Part shown: positions 32,908 to 40,064 of the stretch, piece by piece
Position numbering within the stretch: the stretch's first letter is position 1
How the letters are laid out: each line of letters begins with the position of its first letter
Source of the DNA: Bacteroidetes bacterium ADurb.Bin145
Lineage (GTDB): Bacteria; Bacteroidota; Bacteroidia; Bacteroidales; VadinHA17
Reading direction: 5' to 3'
Assembly: GCA_002070505.1 (NCBI GenBank)
Contig: MWDJ01000028.1
Span: forward strand, 1-40,064
DNA: 40,064 nucleotides
Program-made: the position numbers and the translations under genes
The notes under the pieces: model-generated
What the model was told of the DNA's origin: nothing
What the model saw: the letters and a program-made list of their open reading frames with translations, nothing else
The model's database searches: none

Positions 32908-35280
32908 CTAGCTTTTGATTATCCGGGCCAGGCCCTTTTTCTTCTCCTTTTCAGTTGTATAACCGTATTTTTCACCGTAGGAGTAATGCTTGTAATCAGA
33001 TTTCATTCCATTTACTACTAGACTGACCCCTTTAGCTCCGTTCGAGTGAATCTCATTCATTGTCCTCTCAAGAATATCTTTGAGAGTGTAACCCGGTCTG
33101 ACTACCAGTAAACAGGAATCAGCTTTGGATATTAAATTAAACGTGTCCGAAACAATTCCAATCGGAGGAGAGTCAATTATGATATAATCATATTTAGACT
33201 TCAGGGAATTTATCAGATCACTGGTCTTGTCCATAGCGATCAATTCTGATGGATTGGGTGGTATAGGTCCTGAGGAAATGATTGACAGATTATCATAAGG
33301 TGTCTCCTGGATTATTTCTTCCAGGCTATCTTTTCCGATGAGCCACGTGGATACGCCTTTATCATTCTTTAAGGAAAAATCCTGAAATATTTTAGGTTTC
33401 CTTAAGTCAAACCCGATCAATACTGTTTTTTTGTCCAACAGACTATAAACTGATGCAAGGTTAACCGCCGTGAAAGTTTTGCCTTCTCCCGGCATGGATG
33501 ATGTTACAAGAATTACAGGTGATTTAGCATCGCGAGTCAAAAATTGCATTCGTGACCTCAACAGACGATATGATTCGGCAATCGGTGAACCGGGACTGTC
33601 AAATATGGTCTTGTTTATCTTCCCTGCACTTAGGGGAATATGCCCCACAACAGGCATCCATGTTATCTTGTTGAGATCATCTTCTTTGATCTTATTGTTA
33701 AGGAGAAATGATAAGAACAGAATTATGAATGGTACCCCAAACCCGGCTAAGAGCCCCATAAAATAAATTTTTGTGGGATTAGGTGCAACCATCATGCTGA
33801 AGCGTTCATCAGCAGGATCAATGACCTCACTGTCAGATCTGTTTGATGCTTTTTGCATTTCCTGCTCAGCGCGTGTTTCCAGAAGAAAAGTATAGAGTTC
33901 ATCATTAAGCCTGAATTTCCTTTCTATACCTAGCAGTTGCCTTTCGGTGACTGGAAGTGCAGACGCCTGGGCGTTTGCCTGATTGATCTGCTGCTGATTT
34001 TCCGAACGAGCAAGACTGTTTGCCCGCCTTAACCCGTTCAGCGTCTCTCTCAGACTGGCCTTAGCTGTATTTATCCTTTGCTCCAGATTTCTCTGAAGGG
34101 GATTCAGTTCCCCGGCACCTCGGGTGGCCATTTGCCCCTGTAATTCGGCGAGTTCATCAACCAGTCTTGTCAACCCTGGATCATTTATGCCCATGGTCAT
34201 TGGAACGATTGGAATTTCTCCAGATTCATTCTTATTTAGGTAGTCTGCAAGATAATCATAGTAGTTTGCCTCAAGATTGAGTCGTGCCCTTTCATTTTCC
34301 AGCAGTGTGACCTGAGTAATTATTGACTGCCCCTGAGCAGAAAGATCCATTACACGATTAGAAGACCGGAACTGCTGCAGCCTGCTTTCTGTTAGTTGTA
34401 GAGAATCAGTTATACCTATTAGTTGATCGTCTATGAATTGTATTCGTCTTGCGGCTTCAATATTTTTTTTGTCAAGTGATATTGCCTGAAAATTCCTGAT
34501 ATGCTCATTTAGAAAATCTGCATCCTTCGCTCTGTTTGTCCCTGTTAAACTGATTTTAAGAATGGATCCTTCTCTTGATAAGAGCTCAACTATTATTCGG
34601 TTGCTGTAATAATTTACTAGGCGGCTAAGGCTATAAATTGTAAAGAAGATTTGCTGATTCTTATTATTTGTGAATGCTTTTTCGTTTCGGCATTCAATAA
34701 TAAAACTGCTGCCAGAATAGTCAATAGGTTCTCCGAATGTGCCATCTTTTTCAAATGGAAGATACTTTGATTCGGACTTAAGTTTATACTTATTGCTGCC
34801 AAGATAGGTTATCGAAAACTCCGTATCCTTAGGGAGAGGAATCTGATTCTCAGTTATAATCAGAACCGGATCCTCCGGATATAACGGGAGATTATTTCTT
34901 AAGGTTTTATAATAAAAATCCATTTCGAACTGCAGGGCTTTTAATGTCCTTTCAGTTAGGTCCCTTGATCGCAGGATCATCATTTGATTCTCCAGATTCT
35001 TCATTCCTCCAGGCAAACCAAGCCCTTGAAGAAGTGCCGAATTATCTACCAGAGGCCTGTCTTCTGTTTCATTGATAAGAATTGAAATTGAAGTCTGGTA
35101 TACAGGCATTGTATGTCCTATATAAAACCAGGCACAAAACAAAGCACTAGCAGTGGTTATAACAAACCAAAACCAGTTTTTAAGTATCATGGACAAAATT
35201 GCCTGAGGATCTATACCAGAAACTTCCTGCGTTTTGATTCCCGGTTGTTCTTTCTGAATATAACTGCCTTTCCTTCTCAT
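32908..35280 (-). CDS. wzc: Polysaccharide co-polymerase/tyrosine autokinase (Wzc-like)
   Basis: 790 residues. Order: TM1 at about 36-56; Wzz domain; a long periplasmic coiled-coil region (about 270-470); TM2 at about 504-527; cytoplasmic BY-kinase with Walker A SSMPGEGKT (594-602), Walker A' IGFDLRKP with Asp625 and Walker B IIIDSPP with Asp703. The C-terminal tail has Tyr763, 766, 768, 772 and 774, the usual autophosphorylation cluster, and then a basic end. The protein controls chain length and coordinates export with Wza. It is a single fused polypeptide as in Gram-negative Wzc. No partner low-molecular-weight tyrosine phosphatase (Wzb) is in the window. Confidence 0.95.
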   Translation of the reverse strand: MRRKGSYIQKEQPGIKTQEVSGIDPQAILSMILKNWFWFVITTASALFCAWFYIGHTMPVYQTSISILINETEDRPLVDNSALLQGLGLPGGMKNLENQMMILRSRDLTERTLKALQFEMDFYYKTLRNNLPLYPEDPVLIITENQIPLPKDTEFSITYLGSNKYKLKSESKYLPFEKDGTFGEPIDYSGSSFIIECRNEKAFTNNKNQQIFFTIYSLSRLVNYYSNRIIVELLSREGSILKISLTGTNRAKDADFLNEHIRNFQAISLDKKNIEAARRIQFIDDQLIGITDSLQLTESRLQQFRSSNRVMDLSAQGQSIITQVTLLENERARLNLEANYYDYLADYLNKNESGEIPIVPMTMGINDPGLTRLVDELAELQGQMATRGAGELNPLQRNLEQRINTAKASLRETLNGLRRANSLARSENQQQINQANAQASALPVTERQLLGIERKFRLNDELYTFLLETRAEQEMQKASNRSDSEVIDPADERFSMMVAPNPTKIYFMGLLAGFGVPFIILFLSFLLNNKIKEDDLNKITWMPVVGHIPLSAGKINKTIFDSPGSPIAESYRLLRSRMQFLTRDAKSPVILVTSSMPGEGKTFTAVNLASVYSLLDKKTVLIGFDLRKPKIFQDFSLKNDKGVSTWLIGKDSLEEIIQETPYDNLSIISSGPIPPNPSELIAMDKTSDLINSLKSKYDYIIIDSPPIGIVSDTFNLISKADSCLLVVRPGYTLKDILERTMNEIHSNGAKGVSLVVNGMKSDYKHYSYGEKYGYTTEKEKKKGLARIIKS

Positions 35281-35295
35281 CTTCTTTATGATTCA

Positions 35296-35314
35296 AAAGT
35301 ATTTCTGATACTTT
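35296..35314 (-). promoter_or_regulatory. Inverted repeat and weak -7-like motif before the kinase gene
   Basis: A 7-bp inverted repeat (35296-35302 with 35308-35314, 5-nt loop) lies 16 nt before the kinase start. On the - strand the bases 35301-35294 read TACTTTTG, a match to the Bacteroidota -7 pattern TAnnTTTG. No TTTG is at the usual -33 distance and the leader would be very short, so a promoter is doubtful. The hairpin could instead affect translation of the kinase. Confidence 0.2.
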
Positions 35315-35373
35315 ACCAATTTGTAATTCCCAAAAAAGAACTGAATGTTAGTTTGTAAATAAGCATCCAATAT

Positions 35374-36159
35374 CTAAAGCGTTCTGAAAAACGCAATTAT
35401 CCCCAGGGTGGAGGTGATTGTTGTAAGGAAAATTGTCCAGACTGAACTGTTTGCCTGAAATGCCCTGCTCTGCCTTGGAACTGCATAAACAATATCATTG
35501 GGCATTATATAATAATACTCGGAGGAGAGGATGCTGCGATCAGCAAGAGAGAATTCCTTGACAATAGGACCATATGGAGACGGCCTGATTAATTGAACCT
35601 TCTGACGGTTGCTGTAATCGCTCATATCACCTGCTATTGCCAGAGCATCAAAGATTGTGATCCGATCCTTTGTAAGCATATACCTGCCGGGCAGCCTAAC
35701 TTCTCCAATAATGCTTACATAATTATTCACAAGTCTTACCATTATCGCTGCATCCGTAACATAATTTTTGAGGATTAAATCCAACTCAGCCTTAATTTCC
35801 GGAAGGGTCTTTCCTCCAACTGGGACCTTACCAACAAATGGGATTTCAATTATCCCTTGTGCATCAACTGTATACCCTGACAATGCTGCACTTTCCTGTG
35901 TGATTCCGGCAGTACCAACGTCCGCATTGAAAAGAGATGACCATTGCGGGTCAGGAGTAATTACTCTTACATATAAGTTATCATAGGGCATGACCTTATA
36001 AGCCTCAGGAGTCACTGAGGCTTGTTGGTCCGCAAATAAATCGGATCTGGCAGATTCTGCGGAGTATTGAAGATAGGTCAGCTTTTTTCTTGAAACACAG
36101 GAACTCATAACCATCACAATGGTTATAAGGATTAAAGGGGTGGTCCTACGAATTCTCAT
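35374..36159 (-). CDS. wza: Wza-like outer membrane polysaccharide export lipoprotein
   Basis: 261 residues. An N-terminal signal with lipobox ends at Cys21 (VMVMSSC), so it should be lipidated. The polysaccharide export domain (YKVMPYDNLYVRV, about 54-66) and SLBB-like segments (IIEIPFVGKVPVGGKTLPEI; GEVRLPGRYML) follow. A hydrophobic C-terminal stretch (about 240-260, TIFLTTITSTLGIIAFF) is the membrane-spanning end typical of Bacteroidota Wza. It forms the export channel working with the kinase encoded 93 nt downstream. Confidence 0.93.
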   Translation of the reverse strand: MRIRRTTPLILITIVMVMSSCVSRKKLTYLQYSAESARSDLFADQQASVTPEAYKVMPYDNLYVRVITPDPQWSSLFNADVGTAGITQESAALSGYTVDAQGIIEIPFVGKVPVGGKTLPEIKAELDLILKNYVTDAAIMVRLVNNYVSIIGEVRLPGRYMLTKDRITIFDALAIAGDMSDYSNRQKVQLIRPSPYGPIVKEFSLADRSILSSEYYYIMPNDIVYAVPRQSRAFQANSSVWTIFLTTITSTLGIIAFFRTL

Positions 36160-36262
36160 ATCAAGTGTTTTTTAGGAAATAATATTCTCCATTCATGTTA
36201 CCGGCAAAATAAAATAACAAATGGTTCGAGTTTGCACATGCCAATATTAAGCTATACAATTA

Positions 36263-37399
36263 TTAAGACATAATTCCATGCCATATGTTGGATAAGTTGG
36301 AATTCCCCTGAATTAACTTAAGCACACGCCACGAGGTATCAGGCACCTGATAATCAACTGGAAGCTGTTTTGATCGGATGACGTTGTGTTCAGCTATGAC
36401 AATTTCAATTGAATTCATAACCACATCCTGATTAAAACCTGTAAGGATTATAGTGCCTGTATCCTGGGCTTCCGGGCGCTCCATAGAATTGCGTAACGAA
36501 ATAGCAGGAAAATTTAAGATGGCTGATTCCTCACTGATGGTGCCACTGTCCGATACCGTACAAAGAGCATTCATCTGCAGATGAACATAGTCGGTGAATC
36601 CAAAAGGCTTCAGAAACCGTATCTGCGGATCCATATTAGTGTTCTCCACAGCCTCCAGACGCTTGCGCGTCCTCGGATGTGTAGATACAATAACAGGCAC
36701 CTTGTAATCTCCGGCCAGGCGATTCAGAATCAGCAATATCTTTTCAAGGTTACCAGGATTATCAACGTTCTCTTCACGATGAACCGATACTACAAAATAA
36801 AGTCCCTTCTCCAGCTTGAGGGTATCGAGGATCCCTGAACCATCTATCTTAGGCCTATAGTAATTGAGCACCTCACACATCGGCGAGCCTGTCAGGTATA
36901 TACGCCTGTGGGGAAGTCCCTCTGATATCAGATGCCGTCTTGCATGTTCAGTATAAACAAGATTAAAATCGGCAATGTGATCAATAACCCGCCGGTTAAT
37001 TTCTTCAGGTACATTGAAATCGAAACACCTGTTGCCGGCTTCCATATGGAAGACAGGAATATGAAGCCTCTTGGCCATGTAGGCAGAGAGACATGAATTA
37101 GTATCCCCCAGAACCAGCAGGGCATCGGGCTTCTCCCGTCGAAGAAGCTCTCCGGACTTTCTGATAATGTCCCCCACAGATGCTTCAAGAGATGACACAT
37201 CAACATTCAGGAAGAAATCAGGCTTACGCAAATCCAGATCCTTATAAAATATCTCATTCAATTCATAGTCATAATTCTGACCGGTATGCGCAATTATATG
37301 ATTTACATGCTCATCCAGCAGGGACATAACCCTTGACAATCTTATTATCTCAGGTCTCGTGCCAACAACGGTAAGTACTTTCAGTTTTGAATCTTTCAT
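36263..37399 (-). CDS. fnlC: UDP-2-acetamido-2,6-dideoxy-L-talose 2-epimerase (FnlC/CapG-like)
   Basis: 378 residues of the non-hydrolysing UDP-GlcNAc 2-epimerase family. Family-wide motifs: VVGTRPEIIRLSRV, AHTGQNYDYELNEIFY, LGDTNSCLSAYMAKR, HMEAGNRCFDFNVPEE, VSVHREENVDNP and VSDSGTISEESA. The IRLSRV and NRCFDFNVPEE forms point to the FnlC/CapG group rather than plain WecB. This enzyme makes UDP-L-FucNAc, the last step of that pathway. The CapF-like gene immediately upstream (47-nt gap) supports it. A 103-nt gap separates it from wza. Confidence 0.9.
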   Translation of the reverse strand: MKDSKLKVLTVVGTRPEIIRLSRVMSLLDEHVNHIIAHTGQNYDYELNEIFYKDLDLRKPDFFLNVDVSSLEASVGDIIRKSGELLRREKPDALLVLGDTNSCLSAYMAKRLHIPVFHMEAGNRCFDFNVPEEINRRVIDHIADFNLVYTEHARRHLISEGLPHRRIYLTGSPMCEVLNYYRPKIDGSGILDTLKLEKGLYFVVSVHREENVDNPGNLEKILLILNRLAGDYKVPVIVSTHPRTRKRLEAVENTNMDPQIRFLKPFGFTDYVHLQMNALCTVSDSGTISEESAILNFPAISLRNSMERPEAQDTGTIILTGFNQDVVMNSIEIVIAEHNVIRSKQLPVDYQVPDTSWRVLKLIQGNSNLSNIWHGIMS

Positions 37400-37446
37400 A
37401 ATAGTCCTTGGGCTGACCGCGGTAACGGGCGGCCGGCAAATATCAG

Positions 37447-38565
37447 TTATACTTGTTCAAAAAATGTATCAGGATCGGCTGGATCGTATGGTTCATTTAT
37501 CCAGAAAATAGTATACAGGTCTTCGTTACCTGTGTTGGTAATATTGTGAGTGTGCCATACCGGCATATCAACATAGGATGGTGCATTTCCGTCAAGATCG
37601 AATGAATTGATTTTATCCGTTCCTATTCGCCGAAGCTGTATTTTTGCCTTCCCCTTGATCACTGCAAACCTTTCTGCTTTCCTTGTATGGAAATGATTCC
37701 CCCTGGTGATTCCGGGCTTCGTTGTTGAGAATGAAATCTGTCCACCGCTGTTGAGTTTTACGGTTTCAACAAATGAGCCCCGTTCATCAGTGTTCAATTT
37801 CAGCCTGAATGGGAAATAACTCCCGTGATCTATATAACATAAAAACGTTATGAAAAGATTCCGCTCAAAAGAATCGGTAAGGTCCGGTATAATCCCTTTC
37901 TCAGAATATTTTGCCTTGAAACTCTGCAAAAGGGTCAGGATCTCTGTTACACGGGCTTCGTCCGTAGGTGTTATCCTGAATTCATTGTCAGCAATTCTGT
38001 TCTCAATGAGGTAATAGATAATTCTCACCAGGTCACCGATGTAGATAAGCTTCAGCTGGGCATCGACCTCAACCCTGGGCTGTTCATTATGAGTAAGCTG
38101 GTGGGAAAAAGTCGCAACAACGGAATTGTAATAAGGATTCCCAAACGGGCCGAAAACATTGGGTATTACCATTCCGGTGAATATGCCCCCGTTTCTTTCA
38201 GCCCACTCTGCAAGCAGTCTTCTTCCCTCACGCTTGGATTTTCCAAATACATTATCCCGCTCCTCCTGGGTAGAAGATGAGAACAGCACATGAGGCTTTA
38301 CACCGGTTGTCTCCAGGGCTGATATCAGCTTACTGACCAACTCAACATTTGTGTTATAAATTGTCTGTGGATCATTATGCCTGTTTAAAGCAGCCAGATG
38401 AACTATTGTGTCACATTGCCCAACAAATGTTTCCAGTTTATCCTGATGCTGAAAGAAGTCATCGTGAAATGGAATTAATTCCACTTCACCCTTCTTCACC
38501 GAAAGATAATTATAAAGATGCGTTCCTATAAATCCGGCCTGACCGGTTATCCCTATCTTAATCAT
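37447..38565 (-). CDS. fnlB: UDP-2-acetamido-2,6-dideoxy-hexulose reductase, SDR-cupin fusion (FnlB/CapF)
   Basis: 372 residues, two domains as in CapF. The N-terminal extended SDR (TGQAGFIGTHLY, 8-19; HLAALNRHNDP; FSSSTQEERDNVFGKSK) binds NADPH. The C-terminal cupin from about 255 holds GITRGNHFHTRKAERFAVIKG and DMPVWHTHNITN, with the His residues that bind metal in CapF. It epimerises and reduces the keto sugar made by CapE/FnlA on the route to UDP-L-FucNAc. FnlA/CapE is not next to it, so the precursor must come from a gene elsewhere or beyond the right edge. Confidence 0.92.
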   Translation of the reverse strand: MIKIGITGQAGFIGTHLYNYLSVKKGEVELIPFHDDFFQHQDKLETFVGQCDTIVHLAALNRHNDPQTIYNTNVELVSKLISALETTGVKPHVLFSSSTQEERDNVFGKSKREGRRLLAEWAERNGGIFTGMVIPNVFGPFGNPYYNSVVATFSHQLTHNEQPRVEVDAQLKLIYIGDLVRIIYYLIENRIADNEFRITPTDEARVTEILTLLQSFKAKYSEKGIIPDLTDSFERNLFITFLCYIDHGSYFPFRLKLNTDERGSFVETVKLNSGGQISFSTTKPGITRGNHFHTRKAERFAVIKGKAKIQLRRIGTDKINSFDLDGNAPSYVDMPVWHTHNITNTGNEDLYTIFWINEPYDPADPDTFFEQV

Positions 38566-38650
38566 TATTAACTAATTAATTCTTGCAGCCATACATGCAG
38601 GACAACAATACAGCATTGCCCTGGTCTGGTCTTTTGCCTCCGGAAACAAA

Positions 38651-40064
38651 TCAATTGAAGATACAGGAAAATTTGAGAAACAGTCCGGCAGAATTATAAT
38701 ACAGCTCACCGAAATCTGCTGCTCCAATCATCCCTACTCCTATCATATCATTTATCATTCTGTTCAGTTCCAGGTATGCCGATAACTGTTTCCTATCACC
38801 AAAGACACCAAATGAGCCCGGATCCGGTATCCCGGTCGACTGTTCTTCGTCTGTAGTGTTGTATGTCCCATAGTTCTTTGACCATGAGGCTTTGAAAACA
38901 TAATCAATATTTTCAACTCTGCCCTCACCACCGAGGTGTAAGACCATCACCCGGTTATTTACAAAGAAATCTTCAGGATGAGTGGCCAAACCATCCCGCA
39001 GGTGTGACCTTGCGGCAAGGTATTGTCCATGGTTATAATACGGTTCATAATATGAGCCATACTCAGGAGACCAGGGCCTTCCGGCCTGGTTCTTTGTATA
39101 GAGGAATTCAAAAAGGAATTTACTCCAATAAGTCTTCTGCGATTCCTTATGGCGATTCTCAATAATCAATCCGTTAAGGCCGTCCTGTATATTTGCCAGA
39201 TGTGACAAGCCTCCCACCTCATATAAGCTTTGCCGGTAAAGCATGATCCTTAGTTCTGCAAGCTCAAGCTCCAGCCCCAGATCAATTGAACCAAGATGGT
39301 TTCCCTGACGTTCCGCCTGAATATATCCATTGCTGAACTTCTTTCCGGTTATCACATATAAGTAAGTTTCCACGGGAGAGAGAGTGTAGTCATCCAGATA
39401 GTATTCCTGCTCGCTGCCCCAGACAACCTGGTGATTGAATCCCCCGTAAAATTTAATCTTCCATGAAGGTTTACCGAATCGGCCATAGAGGGATTTCTGA
39501 TGCAGGTATGATTTCAAAGTCAGCGTGTCCTGCAGAATATATCTTGACATCTGCACATCACCCATCCACCCGTGCGAGAAGTTGCCCTTAAATGCAAACA
39601 ACCCTCCAAACCAGGGAAGGGTCCAAAACTCCCGCACAGACAATTCTACCTCAGGAATTCCAAGGCTGGTTCCTGACATTGCCCAGGAGCCTGAGGTCAG
39701 GGTGGTGTCACACAGCCCGGTGATCTTCTTTGAACGGCCGGTGCGAAGTTCAAAGATCCCCAGGCGCACCTTACCGTACCCTTCAATAAGAGTAAGATTT
39801 GATCCCTGCCCCAGGTTTGCGCGGCCTTCAAATGAGGCGCCCCAGTCAAAGAGTTTGTCGCTGGATAGATCATAATCTTTTCGCGCAGCACCTATTAAAC
39901 TCAGAGAGGCGCCATCCAGCGGAATGCTGCCGAACTGATTCGCCCTCAGCCAGAACGGAACCATGCCCGGGGTAGTGTAACCGCCAAGACCCTGAAGCGA
40001 AAAAGTGTAAAGGCTATCCTGCCCGGCAACACTTCCGGTAACAAACACTAAAAGAAGAAGTGCA
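38651..40064 (-). CDS. wzi: Wzi-family capsule assembly outer membrane protein (partial)
   Basis: About 471 residues are visible and the frame stays open to the right edge, with ALLLLVFVTGSVAGQD giving the end of a signal peptide; only the first few residues are missing. The rest has the aromatic, alternating pattern of an outer membrane beta-barrel, with family segments FWLRANQFGSIPLDG, GRSKKITG and LGIPEVELSVREFW near the N-terminus and a C-terminal Phe-rich strand (FLKFSCIFN). Wzi anchors or organises capsule at the outer surface. It is the most upstream gene visible; the operon promoter probably lies outside the window. Confidence 0.9.
   Translation of the reverse strand, partial: ALLLLVFVTGSVAGQDSLYTFSLQGLGGYTTPGMVPFWLRANQFGSIPLDGASLSLIGAARKDYDLSSDKLFDWGASFEGRANLGQGSNLTLIEGYGKVRLGIFELRTGRSKKITGLCDTTLTSGSWAMSGTSLGIPEVELSVREFWTLPWFGGLFAFKGNFSHGWMGDVQMSRYILQDTLTLKSYLHQKSLYGRFGKPSWKIKFYGGFNHQVVWGSEQEYYLDDYTLSPVETYLYVITGKKFSNGYIQAERQGNHLGSIDLGLELELAELRIMLYRQSLYEVGGLSHLANIQDGLNGLIIENRHKESQKTYWSKFLFEFLYTKNQAGRPWSPEYGSYYEPYYNHGQYLAARSHLRDGLATHPEDFFVNNRVMVLHLGGEGRVENIDYVFKASWSKNYGTYNTTDEEQSTGIPDPGSFGVFGDRKQLSAYLELNRMINDMIGVGMIGAADFGELYYNSAGLFLKFSCIFN

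Noticed and set aside
36160-36262. Possible Bacteroidota promoter before wza: TATTTTG on the - strand in an AT-rich gap.
   Set aside because: It is one base short of TAnnTTTG and the nearest upstream TTTG is only about 6 nt away, not at the -33 position.

Overview
The window looks like part of a chromosome from the phylum Bacteroidota, probably Bacteroidales. The evidence is a type IX secretion (T9SS) C-terminal sorting domain at the left end, a Bacteroidota-style Wzi/Wza/Wzc export set, a tandem pair of FdtA-type cupins, few Shine-Dalgarno-like sequences and moderate GC. No rRNA, tRNA, insertion sequence, phage gene or CRISPR array was recognised.

Layout. The first 1.4 kb (+ strand) is the 3' end of a large secreted protein with swm repeats, two Ig-like domains and a T9SS tail. 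From 1486 to the right edge all genes lie on the - strand and are tightly packed, often with 4-11 nt overlaps. They form one surface polysaccharide (capsule/O-antigen, Wzx/Wzy-type) locus of more than 38 kb, read from right to left. In transcription order: the outer-membrane assembly protein Wzi (runs off the edge), two UDP-L-FucNAc enzymes (FnlB/CapF and FnlC/CapG), Wza and a Wzc-type tyrosine kinase; then a dTDP-3-amino-3,6-dideoxyhexose module (two FdtA-like cupins, FemAB-like transferase, short DegT-fold protein, left-handed beta-helix acyltransferase, FdtB-like aminotransferase); Wzx flippase; two GT2 glycosyltransferases; a dTDP-Fuc4NAc module (WecD-, WecE- and WecF-like); an alpha/alpha-toroid protein, a formyltransferase, a GT4 and the EpsG-type polymerase; two tandem NodB-like deacetylase paralogues, a CapA-like metallophosphatase, a glutamine-dependent asparagine synthetase and an ATP-grasp ligase; GT4, epimerase, GT4, GT4; a PglC-type initiating phosphoglycosyl transferase; WbqC and a PIG-L deacetylase; and, after an unusually structured 105-nt gap, a small acyl-chain cassette (ACP, KAS III, ketoreductase, PglD/NeuD-like acyltransferase).

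How it fits together (inference). The locus should build a repeat unit rich in acylated amino-deoxy sugars (L-FucNAc, Fuc4N and Fuc3N/Qui3N types). The initiating transferase and up to seven glycosyltransferases assemble it, Wzx flips it, EpsG polymerises it, and Wza/Wzc/Wzi export it. RmlA/RmlB and FnlA/CapE, needed upstream of the three sugar pathways, are not in the window. The least ordinary parts are the two FdtA paralogues with reciprocal loss of key motifs, the dedicated ACP/KAS III/ketoreductase acyl module, the AsnB/ATP-grasp/CapA group, and the predicted three-way-junction fold in the 4245-4349 gap. All calls are from reading the sequence; no database search was run.
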